NCBI GenBank assembly: GCA_020439485.1
Contig: JAGQSP010000485.1
Coordinates: 1-8,245, forward strand
Reading direction: 5' to 3'
Length of the DNA stretch: 8,245 nucleotides
Origin: Acidimicrobiales bacterium
GTDB lineage: Bacteria > Actinomycetota > Acidimicrobiia > Acidimicrobiales > Poriferisodalaceae
Part shown: positions 1-6,375 of the stretch, one piece after another
How positions within the stretch are numbered: position 1 is the stretch's first letter
Layout: each line of letters begins with the position of its first letter
Translations under genes and position numbers: made by a program
The notes under the pieces: generated by a model
The model's input: the letters and a program-made list of their open reading frames with translations, nothing else
The model's database searches: none
Told to the model about the DNA's origin: nothing

Positions 1-430
1 CCTGCTCGGGGATACCCACCCTCTCGAGCAGCTCCATCGCCTTGCGCTCGGCCTCGCCCCTGGGCTGCTTGCGAACCCACCGCGGAGCCAGCGTGATGTT
101 GTCGAGCACCGTCAGGTGAGGGAACAGGTTGAACTGCTGGAAGACCATGCCCACTTCGGAGCGGATCTTCTCGATGTTTCGCAGGTCGTTGGTCAGCTCG
201 ACACCATCGACGACGATGCGGCCGCCCTGATGCGCCTCGAGGCGGTTGATGCAGCGAATCCATGTCGACTTGCCAGAGCCCGACGGGCCCAGCACCACCA
301 CGACCTCCTGCTCGGCGATGGTCGCCGACACGCCTTTCAGCGCCTGGAAATCGCCGTACCACTTGTCGACGCCTTCACAGACGATCATGTCGGGCCTGAG
401 CTCTGGTTGTGCACTCAGTGGTTGCGTCAT
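1..430 (-). CDS. aapP: General L-amino-acid ABC transporter ATP-binding protein AapP (partial, N-terminal 143 residues)
   Basis: This is the ATPase that powers the Aap amino-acid importer from the cytoplasmic face, pairing with the AapQ/AapM permeases. The visible protein reads MTQPLSAQPELRPDM at its start. Its Walker A motif GPSGSGKST lies at residues 48-56, with the polar-amino-acid-family context WIRCINRLEAHQGG just after it. The Q-loop segment VFQQFNLFPHLTVLDN begins near residue 96. The signature LSGGQ, Walker B and H-loop lie beyond the left edge; a full protein would be about 245-260 residues. The start at 430 is supported by AGGAG (439-443, eight bases upstream); the internal ATG at codon 15 has no comparable site and would leave little N-terminal tail. 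It follows aapM by 34 bases and is last in the aapJQMP order. Family assignment is firm; the exact amino-acid range cannot be read from an ATPase. Confidence 0.95.
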   Translation of the reverse strand, partial: MTQPLSAQPELRPDMIVCEGVDKWYGDFQALKGVSATIAEQEVVVVLGPSGSGKSTWIRCINRLEAHQGGRIVVDGVELTNDLRNIEKIRSEVGMVFQQFNLFPHLTVLDNITLAPRWVRKQPRGEAERKAMELLERVGIPEQ

Positions 431-464
431 CGCCGGGTCTCCTGACTAGAGATCGAGAATCCGT

Positions 465-2495
465 TCATCGTTCGCCTACTCCCAACCGCTTCTCGAGTCG
501 CTGGCTGTACTTGGACATGGCGAACGCGACGACCCAGTACACGACCGAAACAAACAGCAGACCCTCTCGGCGCACACCGAGGAACTCGGTCTGGGCCGGA
601 ATGGTCTTGTTGGCCATGAACAAGAAGTCGAACACGCCGATGATGTACAGCAGCGACGTCTCCTTGAAAGTGGCGATCACCTGACCCACCAGCGGCGGAA
701 TCGACACCCGAAGCGCCTGGGGCAACACGATGAATCCGGTGCGCTGCACGGTGGTCAGACCCAAGGCGTCGGATGCCTCGTACTGGCCGCGTCTGATCGC
801 CTGTAGGCCGCCTCGAACGTTCTCGGCCAGATAGGCCGCCGAGAACATCGTGTAGCCCACCGTGACGGCCGCCAATTCGCTGATGCTCATGCCACCCGGC
901 AAGAACAGGTTCAGCATGATCGAGAAGAAGATCAGGATGGTGATGAGGGGAACACCCCGGATCGTCTCGATGTAGGCCGTGGCCAAAACCCTGAAGATGG
1001 GCATCGATGACGTTCTGGCCAGTGCCAGCAATACACCCAGCGGGAACGAGAACATCACGGTCATCACCGCTACGAACACGGTGATGCTGAACCCACCGAG
1101 GAACTGGCCCGTCGGCGTCTTGATGGCCGAGGGCGAGTTGATGACCGTCGCGAAGAAGTGCACCAGGAACATCGCCAACACCCAGGCGGCGACGAACTTG
1201 CGTCGCTGGGTCTGGTCGCCGGAGAAGGCCGAAGCCGCCAGCGCGAACAAGGCCAACACCAAGAAGCTGATGCGGGCCTTCTGCAACATCGAGAACCAGC
1301 CGAGGCCGCCCACTGCCCAGGTACCCAACGCCACGACCAACAAGGCGATGGCCGCCAATCGGCCGACCTCACCGATGCCCGTTGCGCTGAGCCCGAACAG
1401 CACGACTGCGCCCGCAACCGCAAAGGCCAGGAACATGGGAGCATCGACGCTGGCGACACGCCCCCAGTCGATGACGGGGCTGCGCAGCACCACCCAGAAT
1501 CCGATGAAGGGCGTCAGCAACCACAGCAGGTTGACGATGCCCTTTGTTGCGCTGACAAGCGGCGAGTGCCTGGTGTATTTGCCGACGAAGTACGAGGCGA
1601 CCAACAAGACCCACATGACGGTCCAGGGGAGCTTCGTCGATCGAGCGACCGTGCGGCCGGGTTCGGCGATGAACTCGCCGTCGGCGAAGGCGTAGTGGCC
1701 ATAGCGAACGACCCAAGTGCTGGCGACGATTGCTCCGAGCAGGCCGAAGACGACGGCGGTGACGGGCACGAACGTGCTTCTGCGCTTCTTGTCGCCCAGG
1801 CCGTACCACAAACCCAGCCCGGCACCGACGAGGACCAAGCCGATGATCCACCAGACCACCCGGTCGGCCATCGCATCGGCGAACGACTCGCGGACGAACT
1901 CGCCTGTGGCCTCGTCGATGGTGCGGCCACCGTCGGCGTCGGTCACGACGCTGGGCTCGCGCGACACCACACCCAGAACCACTATCGACCCGGTCGACAT
2001 CAGCCAGATCGAGATGCGCTTGAGCGAAACCCCGCCCCAGTTCTGCCACAGGCCGGCGCTGAGACCTGCCAGCACCACCGCCAGGCCCACGACGATCCAC
2101 ACCCTGATGAAGTCAGAGTCTGGATATGCCTGGGTGAACAGCAGCCGCAGGTTGGTGCGAACAGCGTTCCAGTCCCGCTCTTCGCTGAACACGAAGTCGA
2201 GCAGCACGCCCAGCAAGCCACGGTCCGGGTAGATCGAACCCAGGTAGGGCACCCAGCTGATCAGCCAACCGACGGGCAGCACCAAGGGCAGGAACAAGAT
2301 GGTGATGAGACTGTTGCCCCATGACGAGAACAGGTTCTTTTTCAACCATTCCTGCGGGCTGAGGCTGGGTTGCTCGGGCGGCAGGTTGTGGATGTCGACC
2401 TCGTCGCCGGGTTCGAAGGCTTCGTCGCCTGGCTTGTTGGCGCCCATGAACGCAAGATCGCGAGACGCATCGATGTAGGAACCAGAGTCTGACAT
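465..2495 (-). CDS. aapM: General L-amino-acid ABC transporter permease AapM, enlarged (676 aa)
   Basis: One of the two membrane subunits of the Aap importer. The C-terminal 210 residues are the conserved transport domain: helices from about 468, the segment YIETIRGVPLI at 508-518, and the EAA loop that docks on the ATPase at 573-592 (E573, A574, G579, I589, L591-P592). The N-terminus is a soluble, acidic, Pro-rich tail (1-58), then a helix (61-86). Between residues 131 and 453 lie about ten further hydrophobic segments (roughly 131-150, 160-177, 213-232, 241-262, 289-305, 317-337, 352-370, 376-399, 407-424, 434-453), giving about 16 in all. From memory, rhizobial AapM is about 384 residues, so roughly 300 residues here are additional. 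The ATG follows the aapQ stop after one base, and GGAG inside the last aapQ codons (2503-2506) is spaced seven bases from it, so translation is probably coupled. The function of the extra helices is unknown. Confidence 0.93.
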   Translation of the reverse strand: MSDSGSYIDASRDLAFMGANKPGDEAFEPGDEVDIHNLPPEQPSLSPQEWLKKNLFSSWGNSLITILFLPLVLPVGWLISWVPYLGSIYPDRGLLGVLLDFVFSEERDWNAVRTNLRLLFTQAYPDSDFIRVWIVVGLAVVLAGLSAGLWQNWGGVSLKRISIWLMSTGSIVVLGVVSREPSVVTDADGGRTIDEATGEFVRESFADAMADRVVWWIIGLVLVGAGLGLWYGLGDKKRRSTFVPVTAVVFGLLGAIVASTWVVRYGHYAFADGEFIAEPGRTVARSTKLPWTVMWVLLVASYFVGKYTRHSPLVSATKGIVNLLWLLTPFIGFWVVLRSPVIDWGRVASVDAPMFLAFAVAGAVVLFGLSATGIGEVGRLAAIALLVVALGTWAVGGLGWFSMLQKARISFLVLALFALAASAFSGDQTQRRKFVAAWVLAMFLVHFFATVINSPSAIKTPTGQFLGGFSITVFVAVMTVMFSFPLGVLLALARTSSMPIFRVLATAYIETIRGVPLITILIFFSIMLNLFLPGGMSISELAAVTVGYTMFSAAYLAENVRGGLQAIRRGQYEASDALGLTTVQRTGFIVLPQALRVSIPPLVGQVIATFKETSLLYIIGVFDFLFMANKTIPAQTEFLGVRREGLLFVSVVYWVVAFAMSKYSQRLEKRLGVGER

Positions 2496-2496
2496 C

Positions 2497-4029
2497 TCAG
2501 CGCTCCACGATCTTGAGGCGGACGTTGAAGAAGTTCACCACCAGCGAGATGGTCAACGAACAGGCCAGATAGAACGCCATCCAGATGGCCACGACCGACA
2601 AGGTCTTGCCCGTTTGGTTGTAGATGGTCTGGCCTACCTGCACCAGGTCGCTGTAGCCCACCGCAATCGCCAGTGAGGTGTTCTTGGTGAGGTTCAGGTA
2701 CTGGTTGCCAAGCGGCGGCAGGACGATGCGGAATGCCTGGGGCAAGATGACCCGGCGCAGCGCTGTCGATCTCTTGAGGCCCAACGCCCCGGCGGCCTCG
2801 GTCTGGCCCTTTGGCACCGCCAGAATGCCACCGCGCACGATCTCGGCTACGAAGGCCGCCGTGTACAACACCACCCCGAAGAACACCGCTGCAAAGCCGG
2901 TCGAGAAGTTGAGGCCGTTGGTGCCGTAGTTGGGGAAGTTGCCGGTCTGGACGATGTCGGGGCGCATCGCGTCGATGGGCTTGCCCGATCGGTCGACGAA
3001 CTTGTCGGCGAGCATGTGGAAGAAGTCGCGGCTCGAGTTGAGCATCCAACTGCTGAGCCCTGGCCACAGAACCCACACCACAGCGATGACCACAAGTGAT
3101 CCGACGCCGGCGAAGATCATTCGGAAGTAGTCGTCGTCGGTCAGCTTGGCCAGGCCCGCCGGTGTTCGGCGGCTGTCGAGGAAGCGCCTGATCCACAGGA
3201 CCGATGCGGCAACCGCCCCACCGGACAACACGAGCTGCATGACCACCTGGGGAACCCCATCGATGGTGTCGCCGATCAAGTCGAGGGGACCATCGAGCCA
3301 CGAGAAGACCGGATGAGCGAACCACCCGATGGCGCCGAATACCGCCACGACGCCCAGGAATGACAACACGGGATAGGTGTCGTCGCCGGTGGCGTCGCGT
3401 TTTGCCACCTGCTTGCGGCGTACGAATTCGCCGACGGCTGCGCCGATGAGGATAAAAACGAACCACTGATAGAAGCCGTCGGAGGCGAACACGCGAGGCA
3501 CGGCGAGGCCCTTGTTGGACAGATGGACCCATCCATTCCACGGACCCTGATCCGTCACAACGCCTTCGAGGCTGGTGAGGGCGGCGAAGATCAAGAGGAT
3601 CTGGACCAGCAGGGGGATGTTGCGGATGGTCTCGATGTAGATGCTGCCCAGCTTGTTGAGGATCCAGTTGCTGGAGAGGCGGGCCAGGCCGACGAACACA
3701 CCCAAGATGGTCGCCAAGAGAATGCCGGCCGCGGCCATTCGAATGGTGTTGACCATTCCGACCCAAAGCGCCCTGCCACCCGTGCTGGGGTCGGTGTCGA
3801 TGCCCTCGGAGAGCTTGATACCGGGGTCGACGCCCAAGAAGTCGAAGTCGACCTCGACACCGGATCGGTCGAGGTTGTCACCCGCGACCTTGACGAGGAA
3901 CCACATGGTGGCCAGGACTGCCACCAAGGTCGCCAGCTGTACAAGCCACTTGACCACCGTGGCGTCGCGATAGAACGGCGGCTTGTTCTGCTGGGAAGTG
4001 GCCAGCGATCCGCCCGCTGTTGCTGTCAA
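2497..4029 (-). CDS. aapQ: General L-amino-acid ABC transporter permease AapQ (510 aa, TTG start)
   Basis: First permease of the Aap importer. From the TTG start the protein begins MTATAGG and reaches the family-typical N-terminal segment NKPPFYRDATVVKWL, followed by helix 1. The conserved transport domain starts near residue 88 (WVGMVNTIRMAAAGILLATI), includes YIETIRNIPLLVQILL, and resumes after a long insertion with LYTAAFVAEIVRGGILAVPK. The EAA loop lies at 411-430 (EAAGALG then ILPQ) and the protein ends NVRLKIVER, as AapQ proteins do. The insertion (about 160-365) has two helix pairs, each joined by a basic loop (RRKQVAKRDATG; RRFLDSRRTPAG); rhizobial AapQ, about 400 residues, has room for only one. 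A longer frame opens at an ATG at 4128, but that ATG sits inside a stem-loop and the added residues look non-coding. The TTG at 4029 has a GGGGGG Shine-Dalgarno eight bases upstream. Confidence 0.93.
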   Translation of the reverse strand: MTATAGGSLATSQQNKPPFYRDATVVKWLVQLATLVAVLATMWFLVKVAGDNLDRSGVEVDFDFLGVDPGIKLSEGIDTDPSTGGRALWVGMVNTIRMAAAGILLATILGVFVGLARLSSNWILNKLGSIYIETIRNIPLLVQILLIFAALTSLEGVVTDQGPWNGWVHLSNKGLAVPRVFASDGFYQWFVFILIGAAVGEFVRRKQVAKRDATGDDTYPVLSFLGVVAVFGAIGWFAHPVFSWLDGPLDLIGDTIDGVPQVVMQLVLSGGAVAASVLWIRRFLDSRRTPAGLAKLTDDDYFRMIFAGVGSLVVIAVVWVLWPGLSSWMLNSSRDFFHMLADKFVDRSGKPIDAMRPDIVQTGNFPNYGTNGLNFSTGFAAVFFGVVLYTAAFVAEIVRGGILAVPKGQTEAAGALGLKRSTALRRVILPQAFRIVLPPLGNQYLNLTKNTSLAIAVGYSDLVQVGQTIYNQTGKTLSVVAIWMAFYLACSLTISLVVNFFNVRLKIVER

Positions 4030-4043
4030 GTTCGGTTCCCCCC
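4027..4043 (-). promoter_or_regulatory. Ribosome binding site and TTG start codon of aapQ
   Basis: On the minus strand a run of six G (4038-4043) followed by AACCGAAC leads directly into TTG (4029-4027). Spacing is eight bases, the same as for aapJ and aapP in this operon. This site decides the aapQ start in favour of TTG over the ATG at 4128, which has no Shine-Dalgarno and lies in the 3' arm-coding bases of a stem-loop. The rare start codon may lower permease synthesis relative to the binding protein; that last point is inference. Confidence 0.75.
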
Positions 4044-4100
4044 GGAAACGAAGTGCGGCCCGCAGTGGACCTCTTGCAGAAGTGAAGATCGATTCGAGCC

Positions 4101-4132
4101 GACGGTGGCCGGGCCGGTGCCCGGCCACCGTC
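4101..4132 (-). other. Intercistronic stem-loop between aapJ and aapQ
   Basis: A perfect 13-bp inverted repeat: left arm GACGGTGGCCGGG (4101-4113), six-base loop (4114-4119), right arm CCCGGCCACCGTC (4120-4132). It is almost all G:C. It lies 60 bases after the aapJ stop and 71 bases before the aapQ start, inside the 163-bp gap that holds no gene. No T-run follows it on the minus strand (next bases GGCTCGAATCGATC), so it is not a classical Rho-independent terminator. In binding-protein-dependent transporter operons such structures commonly protect the upstream binding-protein mRNA from 3' decay and let only part of the transcripts continue into the permeases. That role is inferred from position and stability. 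Confidence 0.75.
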
Positions 4133-4192
4133 TTGAAGCTCGAGGTTCAGCTCACGAAAGCGGATCCGTGAAGCCGAATGCCAGACGCTCTA

Positions 4193-5323
4193 TCAGCGTG
4201 CAGGCGGGGCGTAGATGAGACCGCCATCGAGCCAACCGGCGTTGGCAGAACCATCGCGGGTCAGGCCGACCGGAACGAGGTTGCGCTCGTAGATCTCGTC
4301 GTAGTTACCGACCTGCTTGATCACCTGGTAGAAGGCGTCGGCAGGCAGACCCATGGCGGTCTGCAGCTCGCCCTCGCCGCCAAGCAGGCGGCCGATCTCG
4401 GCCGTCGGCGGGTTGGCTGCCATCTCGTCGACGTTGGCCGAGGTCACGCCGTTCTCGTCGGCGATGATCGTGGCGTAGACGGTCCAGTTGATGACGTCGG
4501 CCCACTTCGAGTCGTTCTGACCATAGGTCGGACCCAGCGGCTCCTTGGAGATCGGGGTGGCCGGGAAGATCACCCACTCTTCGCCCTCGGGCTGCTGCAC
4601 GGCCTTGCGGCCGACCAGGCCCGAACCATCGGTGGTGATGATGTCGCACGCACCGCTGATGAAGTTGTCGGTGACGATGTCGAAGTCCTCGAAGGTGCTC
4701 ACCGTGATGCCGACACCAGCGGCATCGGCAGCATCCGCGATGTTCTTCTCGGTGGTGGTACCGGCGTTGGTGCACACCACGGCGCCATCGATGTCAGAGA
4801 TCTGCGAGGCATTCGAGAACCCGTCCGAGGCGCGGGCCATCAACTGCTGGCCGTCGTAGTAGGTGGTCGGACCGAAGTCCATGCCTACGTCGGAGTCGCG
4901 GCTCTGGGTCCAGGTGGTGTTGCGCATCAGCACGTCGACCTCGCCGGTCTGAACGGCCGTGAAGCGCTCGGCGGCGGTGAGCGCCGAGAACTCGACTGCG
5001 TTGGCGTCGCCGAGCACGGCGGCCGCAACAGCGCGGCAGTAGTCGGCGTCGAAGCCGGTCTGGCTGCCGTCGGGCTGGGTCTCGGAGAACGCAACGGCCG
5101 CACCCGAGACACCACAGTTGAGGGTGCCGCGTGCGATGACGGCATCGAGAAGGCTGCCGCCGTCCTGGTTCAGTTCGACTGTGGTTTCGGTGCCGCCCTC
5201 GGCGGTGGTGTCGGTGGTGCCTTCCTCGGCACCGTCATCGCTGTCGCTGTCGCCACAAGCACTGGCCACGAGACCAAAGGCCAGCAGTGCTGCGAGCAGC
5301 TTCAGAAGCTTGCTGTTTCGCAT
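4193..5323 (-). CDS. aapJ: General L-amino-acid ABC transporter substrate-binding lipoprotein AapJ (376 aa)
   Basis: Captures amino acids outside the cell and delivers them to AapQ/AapM. The start MRNSKLLKLLAALLAFGLVA is a lipoprotein signal peptide with lipobox ASAC and lipidated Cys23. An Asp/Glu/Thr/Gly-rich linker (24-56) tethers the binding domain to the membrane. Family landmarks follow: GTLNCGVSGA at 66-75, GFDADYCRAVAAAVLGDA at 90-107, RNTTWTQSRD at 134-143, CTNAGTTTE at 184-192, TTDGSGL at 230-236, ISKEPLGP at 258-265, ELGVTSANVDEMA-like segment at 290-302, QVGNYDEIYERNL at 337-349 and the terminal GGLIYAPPAR. Four cysteines (70, 96, 184, 226) match the usual AapJ pattern and probably form disulfides. 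GGAGGG (5332-5337) eight bases upstream fixes the start; a frame extending 22 codons further upstream has no such site. It ends in tandem stops TGA TAG. Rhizobial AapJ is about 341 residues and periplasmic; here the lipid anchor and linker account for the extra length. Confidence 0.95.
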   Translation of the reverse strand: MRNSKLLKLLAALLAFGLVASACGDSDSDDGAEEGTTDTTAEGGTETTVELNQDGGSLLDAVIARGTLNCGVSGAAVAFSETQPDGSQTGFDADYCRAVAAAVLGDANAVEFSALTAAERFTAVQTGEVDVLMRNTTWTQSRDSDVGMDFGPTTYYDGQQLMARASDGFSNASQISDIDGAVVCTNAGTTTEKNIADAADAAGVGITVSTFEDFDIVTDNFISGACDIITTDGSGLVGRKAVQQPEGEEWVIFPATPISKEPLGPTYGQNDSKWADVINWTVYATIIADENGVTSANVDEMAANPPTAEIGRLLGGEGELQTAMGLPADAFYQVIKQVGNYDEIYERNLVPVGLTRDGSANAGWLDGGLIYAPPAR

Positions 5324-5375
5324 GCAGGATTCCCTCCATATTCGGTTCGGCGAGACTCGAGGCCTCACCCGGTCC

Positions 5376-5402
5376 GACCGGCAAGGCAAACCTTGTCCGG
5401 TC
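5376..5402 (-). other. Stem-loop in the predicted 5' leader of aapJ
   Basis: Plus-strand GACCGGCAAGG (5376-5386), loop CAAA (5387-5390), then CCTTG (5391-5395), one unpaired base (5396) and CCGGTC (5397-5402). That makes an 11-bp stem with a single bulge. A third copy of CCGGTC at 5369-5374 directly abuts the left arm (one base between), forming the 13-bp palindrome 5369-5381. The left arm could therefore pair either way in DNA or RNA. With the candidate promoter upstream, this structure would sit almost at the 5' end of the aap transcript, where it could stabilise the mRNA. As DNA, the palindrome could be a repressor operator. No ligand or protein can be named. Confidence 0.5.
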
Positions 5403-5410
5403 AGCGGACA

Positions 5411-5439
5411 ACCCTATGCCATAGATCACAGGCTGTCGC
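5411..5439 (-). promoter_or_regulatory. Candidate promoter of the aapJQMP operon
   Basis: On the minus strand GCGACA (5439-5434; four of six matches to TTGACA) is followed after 17 bases by TAGGGT (5416-5411), which fits the actinobacterial TANNNT -10 form. Transcription would start near 5404, giving a leader of about 80 bases before the aapJ ATG at 5323. It lies in the 274-bp gene-free stretch (5324-5597) between divergent aapJ and cysQ. No other well-spaced pair was seen upstream of aapJ. Consensus matching is modest, so this is a candidate only. Confidence 0.35.
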
Positions 5440-5582
5440 CACTTCTTCCACCACAACCACTAAGAGTGTGTTTCGAGCGACTGAAAGCGCTTGTGACCGA
5501 TTGCTGTGCGAAGTTGTCGAGACCTGTCGCTGTGGATGCACCCCGCAACAGCACGATTGGGCCGCACGCAACCGGCGCGGCG

Positions 5583-5588
5583 TATGCT
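5583..5588 (+). promoter_or_regulatory. Candidate -10 box for leaderless transcription of cysQ
   Basis: TATGCT (5583-5588) matches TANNNT and ends nine bases before the cysQ ATG at 5598, so a transcript could begin at or very near the start codon. No Shine-Dalgarno sequence precedes this ATG (the nine bases before it are CGACCGGGC), which agrees with leaderless translation, common in actinobacteria. A -35 element with ideal spacing was not found; the nearest TTG-containing hexamer is 20 bases upstream. Confidence 0.3.
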
Positions 5589-5597
5589 CGACCGGGC

Positions 5598-6362
5598 ATG
5601 GCCGACGGGAGAGATCATCGCGAGGCAGCGCGCATCGCCGTCGAAGCAGGGCGGCTGCTGGTCGACATCCGCCAGCAGATGTTCGAGGCCGGGTACAACC
5701 CGTGGCGCATCGGTGACGAGGGCGATCGGTTGGCCCACGACTACATCGTCGAGCAGCTCCACGATTGCTTCCCCGACGATTCGGTTCTGAGCGAAGAGGG
5801 CCGAGACGACCTGACCCGGCTCGACAACCAGAGGGTGTGGATCGTCGACCCGCTCGACGGCACCCGCGAATACGGACAATACGGACGCGGTGATTGGGCG
5901 GTCCACATCGCCCTCAGCGAAGACGGCATCGCCACGGCCGGGGCCGTTGCCTTGCCGGCGATGGACCAGGTTCTGTCGACCCACGAGCCGCCGATTCTGC
6001 CCGACCGCGAGGACGGTCCGCCGCGCCTGATGGTCAGCCGAAGCCATCCTTCGACGGCGGCGGTGGTGGTTGCCAGGGCTCTCGATGGCCAGATGATGGC
6101 TCTGGGCTCGGCGGGTGCCAAGACGGCGGCGGTCATCCTGGGCTACGGCGACATCTACGCCCACTCGGGAGGCCAGTTCGAGTGGGACAACTGCGCCCCG
6201 GCAGTGGTGGCCCAAGCGGCCGGCATGCACGTCAGCCGTTGCGACGGTTCGCCCATGCGGTTCAACTACCCAGACCCTTGGTCACCCGACTTCGTGATGT
6301 GCCGCCCCGAGTACGCCGAGGCCGCCCTCGAGGCGCTGGCCGCAGTCATTCGTTACCGCTGA
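5598..6362 (+). CDS. cysQ: 3'(2'),5'-bisphosphate nucleotidase CysQ-like, inositol-monophosphatase superfamily (254 aa)
   Basis: A Mg2+-dependent, Li+-sensitive-type phosphatase family. The expected reaction is 3'-phosphoadenosine 5'-phosphate (PAP) to AMP plus phosphate, which clears the by-product of sulfate assimilation and sulfotransfer. Metal-binding motifs are visible: Glu66-Glu67 in LSEEG, the superfamily motif WIVDPLDGTREY at 81-92 (Asp84, Asp87, Thr89), and the C-terminal Asp197 in FEWDNCAPAVVAQAAG. The segments GDWAVHIAL (98-106), GSAGAKTAAVI (170-180) and DGSPMRFNYPDPW (216-228) recall the actinobacterial CysQ of Mycobacterium tuberculosis (Rv2131c), as does the length (about 267 there). 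Those proteins also dephosphorylate inositol and fructose phosphates in vitro, so the true substrate is not certain. The start at 5598 was chosen because homology begins within ten residues of it; the open frame continues far upstream without homology. It is followed by the crotonase gene after 13 bases. Confidence 0.85.
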   Translation: MADGRDHREAARIAVEAGRLLVDIRQQMFEAGYNPWRIGDEGDRLAHDYIVEQLHDCFPDDSVLSEEGRDDLTRLDNQRVWIVDPLDGTREYGQYGRGDWAVHIALSEDGIATAGAVALPAMDQVLSTHEPPILPDREDGPPRLMVSRSHPSTAAVVVARALDGQMMALGSAGAKTAAVILGYGDIYAHSGGQFEWDNCAPAVVAQAAGMHVSRCDGSPMRFNYPDPWSPDFVMCRPEYAEAALEALAAVIRYR

Positions 6363-6375
6363 ATCGGAGACCCTG

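Noticed and set aside
1158..2324. A 388-codon open frame on the plus strand opposite aapM
   Set aside because: His/Gln/Asp-rich composition without motifs; antisense shadow of aapM.
465..2495. AapM as a fusion of two genes or a frameshift artefact
   Set aside because: The frame is continuous with normal codon bias throughout, and the extra helices connect smoothly to the transport domain without any internal start signal that would suggest a separate gene.
2342..3766. A 474-codon open frame on the minus strand overlapping aapQ and aapM
   Set aside because: It lies in another frame of the same strand as two well-supported permeases and reads as Arg/Pro/Gly-rich sequence typical of a shifted GC-rich frame.
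4101..4132. The aapJ-aapQ stem-loop as a full Rho-independent terminator
   Set aside because: No T-run follows it and the downstream genes have no evident promoter of their own in the remaining 71 bases, so complete termination would leave the permeases unexpressed.
5366..5402. A known riboswitch in the aapJ leader
   Set aside because: The leader is only about 80 bases, shows one bulged stem and none of the conserved core sequences of glycine, lysine or SAM riboswitches that I could recognise.
4178..5716. A 512-codon open frame on the plus strand opposite aapJ
   Set aside because: It is antisense to a well-conserved gene, has low-complexity Gly/Val/Ala composition and no recognisable domain. 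It is a by-product of high GC content.
5460..6230. A 256-codon open frame on the minus strand opposite cysQ
   Set aside because: The plus-strand frame has complete metal-binding motifs of the phosphatase family; this one has none.
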